From assembly GCA_946965045.2 (NCBI GenBank), contig OX337233.1:1984001-2048000 (forward strand): a stretch of DNA of 64,000 nt, read 5' to 3'. Every line of letters starts with the position of its first letter. The stretch's first letter is position 1. The stretch comes from Epithemia pelagica (lineage: Eukaryota > Bacillariophyta > Bacillariophyceae > Surirellales > Surirellaceae). Below, one piece after another: positions 8,108 through 18,600 of the stretch. The translations under genes were made by a program, and so were the position numbers. The notes under the pieces are model-generated. The model did not search any database, was not told where the DNA came from, and was given only the letters and a program-made list of their open reading frames with translations.

Positions 8108-10150
8108 ATGTCGCAATCAGGGAGGCAAGAGGCTGAAATGAAGGAAGGAACGGGTAGTCAAAATGAAGAAAAATTATCCATCAAGGAGCCAAAAGTTGCG
8201 ACCACTAATCAAGGAGCAAAGGGGACGACTGTCGTGCAGAGACGGCCGTCGGGTTCTGTATTCAAGGGCGACAAGAAATCAGATACCAGAACAGAAGGTG
8301 ATTTGAAGGCTCCAGATGCGACGATGCAGGTCACAAAAACAAAAACAACATCCACAACGAAGAATTCTTTGTCGTCGTCGAATGATCACAAGACACCTGC
8401 AAGAGCCATGATTACATCAAAGAAACGCACCGCGCCTTCCATGGAAAATGAAACAACACCAAAGAAAAATCCACCTGCAGATGCATCCACTCCCTTGAGC
8501 AACAACCCTGGTTCGCCTTCGAAAAAGCGTCGTTCGTATCGCCGAACCAAGCGACCTGCAAATCGCAGTGAACTGCAGAGTGCAACCCAGGGCAGCATGA
8601 CAACTCCTAGTATGGGCAACGTGTCTGCCACCGATCCAATGGATGGGTCCGGTATGGAGTATTATCCCCAAGGATACAATGTATTTGACAATGTATTGCA
8701 AGAATCTGCCGATTTAGCTCAAGCGGCATCGGAAGCACAACAGTTGGGACGATTGAAAATGGCCTCAACCTATTTGCTTTTGTTGCACGCCCGGCTGGTT
8801 GGACTGGGAAGACGTTTTGACAAATTACGGGAATCACAATTCGCAGAAGAAGAAGAAGATGCAGAAGAAGTAATACCAAATGAAAGTTTGATGGATCCCA
8901 TGGAAGAAGGTTACTTTGGCGACAACACCAACCCTTTTCCGGAAAATGATGAAACGCAAGCAGAACACAAGGACGAACACGCCACTGTGGCTCCGTGTAG
9001 TCCTCCGTCCTTGCGGCACACCCGCGCAACACCTTTTTCCTCAGTCAATCATGAGGAAAACGGCAGTTCTCGCGAGGCTGATATTGGGTCATCGCTTTTG
9101 TTACCAACGCCACCAACCAATGCCACCACGTCGTCCTCGTCGTTAAATGATGGTTCACTCAATGTAGAAGCCATATCAGCATCTGTGACTCAAAGCTTGG
9201 AACAGCAACAACAGGAACAAGAACATGAAGACAATACAGACGACAATCTTCCTCCATTCTCTTCGCCGTCGCTTCGACCAAGTACCAATCGAATTAACAG
9301 CAATTTCAGCGCCACTCCCAAAACAGCGGCGGCCAAGCAACTGGCAAGCATGTTACCAAGTCATATTGAAATGGATCAAGCCATGATGGAGCATCTGGCC
9401 AAAGCAGCCGCACAGTTGCACGCCGCGCGATCTGGCAAGGCGCGAAAGGGCCAAGGCAACCATCTTTCTCCACTGGCAGGAACAACGGACAAGGCCGCGA
9501 CGATTCCTTCGGGAACCTCCACAGAAACTGCTACAGCAAAGGGAAATGCTCCGACGGATCAGACAAGCTTGGCCAAAGGGCCTGTCACGGAAGTCTCTTC
9601 CGCGACTGCCGCCAAACCTACTCATCAACCCCAACCGAATCGGGCCGTATCCTTTACGACCGGGGAATCAACGTTGTTGCAAGAGGCGGTTCGAGCAGGG
9701 AACCCGAACACTTTCGAATTGGCTCGACAAACAGGGCGTTCCGAAGTCCAAATCAAGGCCTTTCTTAGAAATTTGGATACCAAGAAACGATTACTCAAAG
9801 ATTTGGATCTTGGTTTCACGGATGAGAATGATTCCAATATCAATGATAACCTAAACAATGCCGAGGATGGCGACGAAGTCGGAGGTCCCAAGGATGGTAA
9901 AGGAAAGAAAACTGGGAAAAGCAGTAGTGGCGGGAGCACTGGTCGGGGACGTAAACCCTCTACCGCGGCTATTACTACTGTCCTCAACGCCAATTGCAAC
10001 GCTCGTCTCCTGTTACGAGGCAGCTTGTTTCAACAAAATCGTCCTGGTGAAAGTGAAGGAGGCATCAGTGAACATGATGTGCAAGAAGCATCAACAATCA
10101 CGAATGGCGATGACAAGAACGAAATTCGTAGTCCTGGAAAAGATGAATGA
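8108..10150 (+). CDS. low-complexity putative nuclear DNA-binding protein
   Basis: 680 aa, no named family recognised. Lys-, Ser- and Thr-rich disordered N-terminus with a basic cluster (KKRRSYRRTKRP, about residues 138-149) that could be a nuclear signal. A helical region (ESADLAQAASEAQQLGRLKM) follows near residue 200, then a long disordered stretch with Gln/Glu runs. Around residues 524-560 a predicted helix-turn-helix-like segment (FELARQTGRSEVQIKAFLRN) recalls homeodomain or Myb folds. It is followed by an AT-hook-like GRGRKP. Together this suggests a chromatin or transcription role, which is inference. The start is the first ATG after stops. No intron is needed. Confidence 0.7.
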   Translation: MSQSGRQEAEMKEGTGSQNEEKLSIKEPKVATTNQGAKGTTVVQRRPSGSVFKGDKKSDTRTEGDLKAPDATMQVTKTKTTSTTKNSLSSSNDHKTPARAMITSKKRTAPSMENETTPKKNPPADASTPLSNNPGSPSKKRRSYRRTKRPANRSELQSATQGSMTTPSMGNVSATDPMDGSGMEYYPQGYNVFDNVLQESADLAQAASEAQQLGRLKMASTYLLLLHARLVGLGRRFDKLRESQFAEEEEDAEEVIPNESLMDPMEEGYFGDNTNPFPENDETQAEHKDEHATVAPCSPPSLRHTRATPFSSVNHEENGSSREADIGSSLLLPTPPTNATTSSSSLNDGSLNVEAISASVTQSLEQQQQEQEHEDNTDDNLPPFSSPSLRPSTNRINSNFSATPKTAAAKQLASMLPSHIEMDQAMMEHLAKAAAQLHAARSGKARKGQGNHLSPLAGTTDKAATIPSGTSTETATAKGNAPTDQTSLAKGPVTEVSSATAAKPTHQPQPNRAVSFTTGESTLLQEAVRAGNPNTFELARQTGRSEVQIKAFLRNLDTKKRLLKDLDLGFTDENDSNINDNLNNAEDGDEVGGPKDGKGKKTGKSSSGGSTGRGRKPSTAAITTVLNANCNARLLLRGSLFQQNRPGESEGGISEHDVQEASTITNGDDKNEIRSPGKDE

Positions 10151-10289
10151 ATCATGGTCTTGCCGGACACTACTGTTGATCGCCTTGAAGAAACGCAAAG
10201 CACCGTTGACGCAAAATCAAACTCGAGACGGAACGATCCTATACCTACAAATATGAACATCATTGAAGCTTCCTTTTGAGATGGTCAAC

Positions 10290-10903
10290 TCGACCATTGA
10301 TGTGTTCCACTCCCGTTGCTTACAGGCGGTGAAAGAGACTACTTTCCACACTGCTGGTCGACGGACTGTCGCTCGTTACCTGGTGAAACAGGGTATTCAG
10401 AAAGGGCAAAACGTGTGGCGCGATGAAGTTTGTCTTAGCTCTATTGGACGGATGAAAACTTCAACAACCGGGACTTGGGTAACTGTATGGACTACACGAC
10501 CCGCCATCGTAACAACTTGACACCAGATGCATCAAACTATCAATTTCTTCACGCGCTATATGGCTTGGTACCTGGAGCCACGCCTTACACTGCCCCGGCG
10601 GACCAATTTGCATCTGCGCCTACTCAAGCTCCTGTGAGTACATCTTCTTTTGGCCAAACCACTGGCGGATCCGGAGGCTTTGTACCCCCGCCTCCTCGGC
10701 CCCCACAAAACAACCAGAAGGAAGAAAAAGAAAAGGAGAAGGAAAAAGAGAAGAAAGAAAAGGATGACCGACGGTTGGAAGAACTTCCTGGTTGGCTGTT
10801 GGAAGCAATTCGTGAAGCGCGTGAACAAGAATTCGAAGGAGAAGAGAGAGCTATTCAACTACCGGGTGGCTACGCGCTACTCATTCACCAGTACAAGGCA
10901 TAA
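10290..10903 (+). pseudogene. decayed fragment of a zinc metalloprotease-like gene
   Basis: The frame from about 10441 gives TDENFNNRDLGNCMDYT followed by NYQFLHALYG, which matches the segment just after the HExxH helix in a family of reprolysin/zincin-like metalloproteases. It continues to a stop at 10903 through a Pro-rich and Lys/Glu-rich tail. Upstream, in another frame, the codons that should give HEVGH read DEVCL (about 10422-10436), so the zinc site is lost and the frame shifts. No pro-domain or full catalytic domain is present. An intron ending at the CTTAG near 10440 is an alternative explanation, but it would still leave no HExxH. Confidence 0.5.
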
Positions 10904-11217
10904 TGAGCTACGTCATGAAACATTGCTGTTGTAAGAGTGTTTCGAGTGTAAGGCCAGCAGCTTTCTGTGATGAATCGTGGAGATTGGTAAATGACTGCGC
11001 AATCAAGTTCAATGTACAAACATGTAGATGTTTTTCATAAGACGACTTCATAAGAGATCTATGGAAAAGCAACGCTTTAACTCGTAGAAGATGTATTCTA
11101 CTTGACCTAGACGCAATTCCGCTGATAGGGAGTCGACAGCATTCCATGCCACGCAGTAGTTTGATCCATGGATAGTCAAACAAAATCTTTTGAACATGTC
11201 ACCTATACCATGTAAGA
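10904..11217. other. spacer, convergent 3' ends
   Basis: No gene seen. It lies between the metalloprotease relic and the stop codon of the PHD protein and probably holds the 3' untranslated region of the latter. Confidence 0.4.
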
Positions 11218-14200
11218 TCAAACACTGTCACCATCCATGAGATCAAAATCTGACAAGAAAGAATCAGATTTGGAGGCATCAAAAGACGATCCTGCGAACA
11301 AAAAGCTCCAATCCATTGGGTTCTTTTTCGAAGACGCCAAATGCTTCTGGAACAGGTTTTGCGACTCTTTCACAACACGCTTCCATGTATGGTCGAATTG
11401 AGCCTCGGAAATGGTACCTTGCATGGCCATTTCGGAATATCTTGTCTGTTCCGATTCCAGAATAGAGTGAAGGGGCAAATGTGGCTCTGTTGACTGGATA
11501 GTGCTAATCTTTTGTACCGCTTGACGGTACAACTCATCCTCCGATGTGACCATAGAAGTACCCGACTGACCTCCAGGAGATCGTTCGTCTTCACAAAAGT
11601 CTAATAGATTGTCCTCGTTGTCTCCTTCTTGATGATTCCCTGTTTGGGAAGATGCTTCTCCTCCATGCTTTTGGCCAGTGTTGATGGTTATGGAAGGCGG
11701 TCTTTGGTTATTGTTATTGTTATTTTCAGTGTTTTCCTCGTTTTGATTTTTAGAGGCCGTCTTCTTGTTGTTAACGACCTTTAAGGACACGTTATACCTT
11801 CGACCCACTACTCTTTTGGCAGTGATCCACAACATTTTAAATTCGTCATTCTTGAGCGTACTGTTAATCCTTTTTTGTTCGATACGAATTCTCCGGGCAC
11901 ATTCAATACCCGTAGTTTCGTCCAAGGTCTCCAATTTTCGAATTTCCTTGTCCAAGTGCTTAATCATACCTTGGGCAATTCCTTTTTGAATCGAGTCAAA
12001 GTCCAACTCCTCCAAATACGCTTTCACGTCGACATTGGGGTTTGCCGGGACGCGTTTGTACAGAGTCGTGGACAAAGGTTGCTCAATTTCCTTTTTGGCC
12101 ATGACCCGCGCCTTTTCAAAGTGTTTCTTGAATTCCTCGTTGGAAATTGCATCGCCCAGTTGTCGTTTCCACTTTGCAATCAGAGTCTTGGTCAAGCGCC
12201 CAGTGGCGTCGGGCCCTTCCACCGACTTGAGGGCTTCCACCAAGTCATAGGTCATGTCTTTTTTCAATTGTTTGAAAGTCGTAAATTCGTAGTTCATGGT
12301 GATACTCTCCATGGAGGACGTCCTTGCCGCTGTACCATGTGGCTTGGGTACCAGAGGTGCCACTTCCAAGGCTGCCATAACGGCAGGATCTGGTGGACGT
12401 GATTTCCAATCCTGTTGAAAACGATTGCGTCGTTTGCGGTTCCAAACCTGTGGTCGACGAGCTATACGTTTCCCCAGAGCCAATTCCTCTCGTCGTAGCT
12501 CTTCTCGCCGTCTTTGCAAAAGACTGCCAGATCTCATAGCAGTGGATGGTTGACAGGGGACACAGGATCCCGACGATCGACCAAAATTTCGACCATGACC
12601 ACCACCACCACCTGCTCGGACGACAAGATCCGAGGATGTCTTGTTGCTGCTACTATTGGCGCGTCGCTCATTCATGAGTAAATGTTGCTTCAATTTGTTT
12701 CGGTTGTTTCCATGAAAGGGATTGTGTGGTTTTGCTTTTGTGGTTGTTGGTTGCTGTCGTTTCCGCTTTTTGGTTTCTTGGTGATCTGGTGAGGAGTCCT
12801 CCAGCGCACTCTCTTCATCTTCATCGAATTGCTCTTCCCCTTCAGGCTCTTCTAGTTGTTCATGACTTTTGGGTGCAAATGCGTCGTCGTCGGCGGCGGC
12901 ATGGGGATCGTCGGGTTGCGGCAAATCCTTGGCGTGGACACTGCAATAAAGGGAAAAAATAGGATCGCCATCGTCATTTCCTGGAAAAAAGTAGACTCGA
13001 CGACAGTTGGGATGTTGACTGCCGGGTCCATAAAAGGCACACCCCACATGCATGGCTTGATAACAATCCTGCAGATAAAAGTGTATTGTTGTGGAAAGAG
13101 AAAGAGAAGTGGTGAGTATGACACGGTTCAATCCCAGCACTCTCTGATAACCACCAGTGGTTTCGAATGGTGGCTGTTGAGATTGTTTGGATACTTGAGT
13201 ATAGCTAATACGTACCTGGCCTCCCAAATCTGTATGCGTCCCTTGTCCCACTTCCCATTCATCGTCATCATTGGCAAAACATTGCATGGCCACTCGTAAG
13301 GTGCCTTCATCTCGCGAGGCACATTGAATACATTTCAACTCGGTTTGCCTTTCTTTAATCAATTTCACAGACTCGTTTTGTTTCCCATACCATTTTTCTT
13401 GCATGAATACAAAGTGATGCAAATTGCCATCGTCGTCGTCGTCATCGTTATTGTCCGTTGGCCCATGTCCCAAGGCGGAATTGAGCGAGGCTGTATCATC
13501 GTCCCAGACCAACCGTGCTGGATCGACTTCTTCACGATCCAAACTCATGTCATCCTCATCTTGTTCGCCCCCAAAGGTTCCATCCTTGAAACATCCAAAC
13601 ACAAAACCACCTACTTTGGCACTATTCATGAACATGGCACACAAGGTATGCGCCCACGCTGGTCGAGCTGGCAAGAGATTGTTGGAAGACAATTTACCCG
13701 TTTCTGGTCCTTGCAGTGTAGTTGTGCTACTCCCTCGTCGAGATTGTTGTTGTGCCAACACTCCCAAACTACTGGGTTTGGACGGTGGCAATCGAATCTG
13801 TCGACCCTTGAGGCCGTAATCATCGTACAGAGGATGCATGGCATGGGGACGATCGAGACCATCATCGACACTGCACAAACAACATTCGGTGGGTCGCTCC
13901 GTTACGGCAAATTGCAAGCGCTTCCCAGTCGCCGGATCGCGCTGTCGAAATTTGACCACCGAACCCACCGATTGACAAGCCCAACAGGTGAACCAAAAGG
14001 ATGTCCACGACGGTGTGTCGGAAGGATTCTGGTTGTTATCATTGTTGTTAGGGTTGTTGTTTGTCGGAGACTCGTTGGGTGCTGGAGGAGAGACCAAGCC
14101 ATAACATTCATCGTGAACCCGTAAATGACATTTTTGACATTGCAACAACCGAAATCCATGATCTCCATGAGCACCCCAGCACATGTCACATTTTCCATCA

Positions 14201-14277
14201 CTTCCCGGAGGAAGAGCATGCTCCGAGGACGATGATGCGGTGATCGTTGTAGTATCCGCGTTGGAGGCGCTTGCCAT
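11218..14277 (-). CDS. PHD / extended-PHD finger chromatin protein (JADE/BRPF-like zinc region)
   Basis: Two exons: 14277-13216 and 13068-11218, 970 aa. The 147-bp intron (GTACGT...CTGCAG) has no stop and is a multiple of three, so it looks coding but interrupts a zinc finger. Start chosen at 14277 (MASASNAD); an upstream in-frame Met at 14460 would sit nearly on the neighbouring start. An N-terminal PHD finger (CDMCWG, CQKCHLRVHDEC, CWAC) is followed by a zinc knuckle plus extended PHD (CCLC, WAHTLC; then CIQC, CYQAMHVGCAFYG). This arrangement in JADE, BRPF and AF10 proteins reads histone H3 tails within acetyltransferase or methyltransferase complexes. The C-terminal half is Lys/Glu-rich, predicted helical and unrecognised. 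Acidic and Asn runs are common. Confidence 0.85.
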   Translation of the reverse strand: MASASNADTTTITASSSSEHALPPGSDGKCDMCWGAHGDHGFRLLQCQKCHLRVHDECYGLVSPPAPNESPTNNNPNNNDNNQNPSDTPSWTSFWFTCWACQSVGSVVKFRQRDPATGKRLQFAVTERPTECCLCSVDDGLDRPHAMHPLYDDYGLKGRQIRLPPSKPSSLGVLAQQQSRRGSSTTTLQGPETGKLSSNNLLPARPAWAHTLCAMFMNSAKVGGFVFGCFKDGTFGGEQDEDDMSLDREEVDPARLVWDDDTASLNSALGHGPTDNNDDDDDDGNLHHFVFMQEKWYGKQNESVKLIKERQTELKCIQCASRDEGTLRVAMQCFANDDDEWEVGQGTHTDLGGQVRISYTQVSKQSQQPPFETTGGYQRVLGLNRVILTTSLSLSTTIHFYLQDCYQAMHVGCAFYGPGSQHPNCRRVYFFPGNDDGDPIFSLYCSVHAKDLPQPDDPHAAADDDAFAPKSHEQLEEPEGEEQFDEDEESALEDSSPDHQETKKRKRQQPTTTKAKPHNPFHGNNRNKLKQHLLMNERRANSSSNKTSSDLVVRAGGGGGHGRNFGRSSGSCVPCQPSTAMRSGSLLQRRREELRREELALGKRIARRPQVWNRKRRNRFQQDWKSRPPDPAVMAALEVAPLVPKPHGTAARTSSMESITMNYEFTTFKQLKKDMTYDLVEALKSVEGPDATGRLTKTLIAKWKRQLGDAISNEEFKKHFEKARVMAKKEIEQPLSTTLYKRVPANPNVDVKAYLEELDFDSIQKGIAQGMIKHLDKEIRKLETLDETTGIECARRIRIEQKRINSTLKNDEFKMLWITAKRVVGRRYNVSLKVVNNKKTASKNQNEENTENNNNNNQRPPSITINTGQKHGGEASSQTGNHQEGDNEDNLLDFCEDERSPGGQSGTSMVTSEDELYRQAVQKISTIQSTEPHLPLHSILESEQTRYSEMAMQGTISEAQFDHTWKRVVKESQNLFQKHLASSKKNPMDWSFLFAGSSFDASKSDSFLSDFDLMDGDSV

Positions 14278-14471
14278 TGTTGGTCGTTCCCTTTGTCCTC
14301 TTTGCCTCTTTTTGATGCTTCTCCCCAAAACCTTTGGATATTGAGCGACCTTAAAGCGACTTCTTTCAGTCAGTCGCGTTTCAAAGATGTCACGTACGTC
14401 TGTCATCCATCCGCAGGGTGGTGGGGTGGTTTTCCCCGCAACAAAGAAACCACCGAACACACCAAACGACC
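14278..14471. promoter_or_regulatory. divergent promoter region, PHD gene / NAA10
   Basis: Only 194 bp separate the two start codons on opposite strands, so both promoters and 5' leaders must lie here or overlap the first codons. I see no clear TATA box. Confidence 0.5.
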
Positions 14472-15268
14472 ATGGTGAACATTCGACAAGCGACGGTGCA
14501 TGATTTGCTTCAAATGCAAAACACCAACTTATGGTGTTTGCCCGAAAATTATCAGGTAAGAAAGTTCATCGTTTCAGTGTACATAATCTTCGACAAGGTG
14601 CAGAAGGAGTGGAGTTTCGCTCATGGACAATAAGATCCCATCGCTTGTATGGACCGGACCCCGGATGGTGCCTGGCTTGGTGTCTCAAAACTCGAGAACT
14701 ATCGGAAGAAACAGAATTGCGTTTGATTCGTCTACTTACTCACATTTTGATTTTTGTTGAAATTATATAGATGAAGTACTATTTTTATCATTTGCTCAGT
14801 TGGCCGCAATTGCTGTGGGTGGCCGAAGATTTTGATGGCAACATTGTGGGCTATGTCTTGGCCAAGATGGAAGAAGAAGACAACACGGCCAATAATAATA
14901 ACAACAACAACAACACTGGTCGACCGGCCCGTCATGGTCACATTACGTCCTTATCGGTCTTGAGGACACATCGGAAACGTGGGATTGCCACGGCTCTAAT
15001 GAAACGATCGCAATACGAAATGGAACATGTCCTGGGTGCCGAATATGTCAGTTTGCATGTCCGCAAATCCAACAAAGCGGCCTACCATTTGTACAGCGTA
15101 ACCTTGCGGTATCAAGTGAATGATGTCGAAAAGGGATATTATGCCGATGGGGAAGATGCCTACGACATGCGTTGCTACTTTCATGCACAAAAACCCATTG
15201 AAAATGACAACAAACCTAACGAGGATGGGACCACGGTGACGACGACAAGCGAAGATCAAAAGCAATAA
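14472..15268 (+). CDS. NAA10: N-alpha-acetyltransferase 10, catalytic subunit of NatA
   Basis: Two exons, 14472-14555 and 14771-15268, joined in phase 0 across a 215-bp intron (GTAAGA...TATATAG), giving 193 aa. The join restores the family's signature N-terminus: MVNIRQAT, then [28 protein letters not shown] acetyl-CoA-binding loop (RTHRKRGIA) and the conserved VSLHVRKSN and [11 protein letters not shown] segments follow. NatA acetylates N-termini exposed after Met removal, on ribosomes, together with NAA15. An Asn run (about residues 70-77) is inserted between the [11 protein letters not shown] strand and the HGHITSL strand, where other homologues have a short acidic loop. Length is close to the family norm. 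Confidence 0.96.
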
Positions 15269-15622
15269 AATAGCAAATTAGAATATCCAAAAAGTCTCCG
15301 GTGGCCAGGATCGAGTCATCTTCGGCGAGTGTCATGTTCCGCGGCAAGAAATTCTCATGAAGGAATATTCCAAAGTTCTGCAATCTGTGTTGTGTGTCAC
15401 GCCAAAGCCATGGCTTGCTTAACAAAGCCATTGTTTTCTCCATGATCCAGGACGGCATTCTCATCAGGCGCAAGGGGTCCATCCAAGATGAATGGGATGC
15501 AACTTTGTGAGAGCCTTGATCACGGTTCCTGGCTGTTTCATCTTGGAGAAAAACTAGGTAGTAATCACAATTACTTGGAAAAAGTAGAAACAGAGAATTT
15601 TTTCAATGAAAAGTCGTTGCTC
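15269..15622. other. spacer, convergent 3' ends
   Basis: No gene or repeat recognised; 3' flanks of NAA10 and of the large membrane protein gene. Confidence 0.4.
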
Positions 15623-18600
15623 TCATTCCACTGATGTGCAGGCACCATCCTCAGGTCCAGCCGTGCCAGCTCCCATGTTGTTGCTCGTTGAAGTGTGGTC
15701 GCTGTTGTTATTGCTCAACAGTTTCGCCAACGAAAGAGCCTGCAGGGTGCTATGGTACTGCTCCGACACGGGTTGGAATTTGACACTGACACCATGGTCC
15801 TGTTGCAACATGGCTTCAATCTTGGAAACGAGTGCTTGATCCTCTTCTTCTTCGAGAAGCGTCAGACAAAAGCGAAGGCATTCATGAATCCATCCCGGGA
15901 AGTTGGTTACCGAGTCGCAAAAATCAAAGCGAAACGCGTCGCATACACGGGGAATATAAATGATGCGTCGACTGTCATCTACCGTCACATTTTTCCGAAC
16001 ATGGGCAATGGCCGTCGCCCACAATTGCTCGTAAAAGTTGTCTAGTCCAAACACAGCCACTTGGCGGGGACTCATTGTATTACCCGTATTCATGACAAAA
16101 TTCACCAAGGGAGATGTAAAGCCTAGTGCGTAGTAATGCCGAAAGGCTTGTGATTTGCGGGGGGCATCGTAAAAGGGCGCCTTGGGTGCCACCGGTCGCG
16201 ACATGCGACCTCGAATGACACACAATTGAAGTTCGGCCAGCGAAAAGACATCCCCTCCAATTTCGTAACAATTGGTTCGCATAAAATGACCACAGGATCG
16301 CTTCGTCAAAGGACCTTTGACAGTCAGTAACAAGGCATGCTGTAACAAGCAGTGATACAGATTGACAAAAATACAAAAGGTCTCTGGACCCATGTAATCC
16401 AAGTCATGGAGCGGGAAATTTTGAAGTTGGCTCGTGGCATCCAAGAATCGACCCAATGCTTCTGGATGCTCCAACAGGGATTCCAACCGAAACGACAAAC
16501 ACCACGACAGCAACGTTTCAGTGAAGTTCACAGGTTGCTCGCTAAAAGGAGCAAGATCAAAGGCCATTCGGCGATTGTTCAACACAACTCGTCGTTTCTT
16601 CCTCTTGGCATGGACGATTTCGGCCCATTTGCCTTTTCCTCCCGACAGGGAGGCTTCAAACGATGCATGAAAGCCTTGCCAAAAGCGAGCCTTCCATAGA
16701 TCTTGCTCACCCTGAAGCCCCGAGACACTCTTATCAAAAGTTGTTTTGGCAGTATCAAGAATCTCATGAAATTGACGACGAAGCTCTTCATTCCAAAAGG
16801 CTATGTAGTAGCATTGCCATGCGGTTTCCAGAACCAACATTGGTAATCCTGGTAATGGGCTGGCATTGCCAAGATCCAGCAAACGGAACGATTGGACATC
16901 GGCCAGTGACAGTTCTAGGCCTGGGGTGTCTGTAAGAGGCGCATAGAACATGATTATTTGTTTGTAAAGAGCACACCATTCCTCTCTCCAATGACCATCC
17001 CATAAACACCGCGCGACGATGTAGCCTGCAAGTGCTTCTCCATGTTTCTTGCTTGGTGTGACACCAAGATCGAGAACCGTTCCGCGAAGAAAACTCACGT
17101 CGTGGTCGGAGGAGAAACTGATCTGAGAATTCAGTAAGTTGTTGAAAGAGCCATTGTTCTCAGATGATCGCGAGATGCTGGACATTCTAATAAGCATATT
17201 GGATACTGTACGACAGGATTGCTCGGGTGCCGACAGTTCTCCTGCCATAATTGGAATCAACTCTGTACTAATGCTAGCATTCCCTGATTCATTCCGATCC
17301 ATTCGTTTCATACCACGGCTCAGTGCCTTATGAAGTTCTCGTTCAGTGCGGCGACGAGAGCGTGCAGAGGAAACTTGTTTTGAGTTTGGTTCCTTCATCG
17401 GAGGGATTTTCGGTCGGATCGGAATCATCGATTTCCCCGCCGATACTGTTCCTTTTCCAACTTTCACAACCGCTGATGTCCTGTGCTTCACCGAACGAGC
17501 TAATTTACCGATGAGCTTTCCTGGGCGCCGACGATGGTGTGGCTGTAGAGCATCGTTGCTGGATGCGTCCGCTCCTTCAGCCTCGTCGTCATTCTCGAAG
17601 AAATCAGCATCGTCTTGAGAATCGTCTGAATCGTCCAGGGAAACCTCAGCTCCTCTCATTTCGTCCTCATCTTCACCCGTCGTCGCAATGCTTTTCCTGG
17701 ATACTGATTCACCTCCACTGCTGCGAGCGACCGCCGGAAAAGAAGAATCTTCTCGTTCTCCTCTTTGCCGTCGGCGTCCTGCGCTTGGTGACACCGAAGC
17801 TATGGACCGCGTTTTGCTTCGCCAGTTTTGACCTACACGCATCACCTCCGCCAAATCACGTCCCGTGCGGATACGAACAAAGGCTGAGCATGGGTCTTCC
17901 TCGACCTTTGAGATCAATGGTGGAACAACTCGAACAACATATGCCAGATGCACAACGCGTTTCGATCGATTCATCAGCTCGATCCATGCCGGAGCATCCA
18001 TTCGAGTTTCGTCTGCAGAAAAGCGTTGTTTCGTCCTGGGAGGAACTTCCGTCAGTGCAGGATCGTCGCTCAGATTTGACAAGGAACTGCTTCGAGTTAT
18101 TCTTTCTTCGCCAGAGGATACTACTCCTTCCATTGCTCGGAAAAGAAGAGGGTTCATCCATTGTGACGGAGCCTTGACTACGTCTGGTCCAGCGTCCTCT
18201 TCATCCGAATATCCGTCTCCAGCATCGTCCAAAGGGGGAATCGATAGAGGTGCTAAAGTCTCTCCTGCTTTCGAATCGCTTGTTTGTTGCTGTGGAACTC
18301 CCAGAGGACGACGGTCTGATCCATGTTTGTACAGTGCCATCAATCTTCCGCCATACGCAGCAGATCCTTCTGCAGAAACGCCTACGGCATACTTTGGCCA
18401 CCGCCGATGTTGAAGCCAGAAAGTACCTCCAACTCTGAGGTAAGAAGGTGATGGGTTGTCATATTCTTCCTCATCATCCATTTTGTTTTCGGCAGCTTCT
18501 ACATCGTCCAGGCTATGGGTGTGGATTGTGAAGTAGCAATTCTTATTTGGTGCCATCGCCACCCACTTCAACCACCAACCCCGGTGAATTGTCAACAAAA

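Noticed and set aside
10263-10520. 85-codon frame as an independent small gene
   Set aside because: Overlaps the metalloprotease relic, includes the mutated zinc-site region, and switches frame with it. Better explained as part of the decayed gene.
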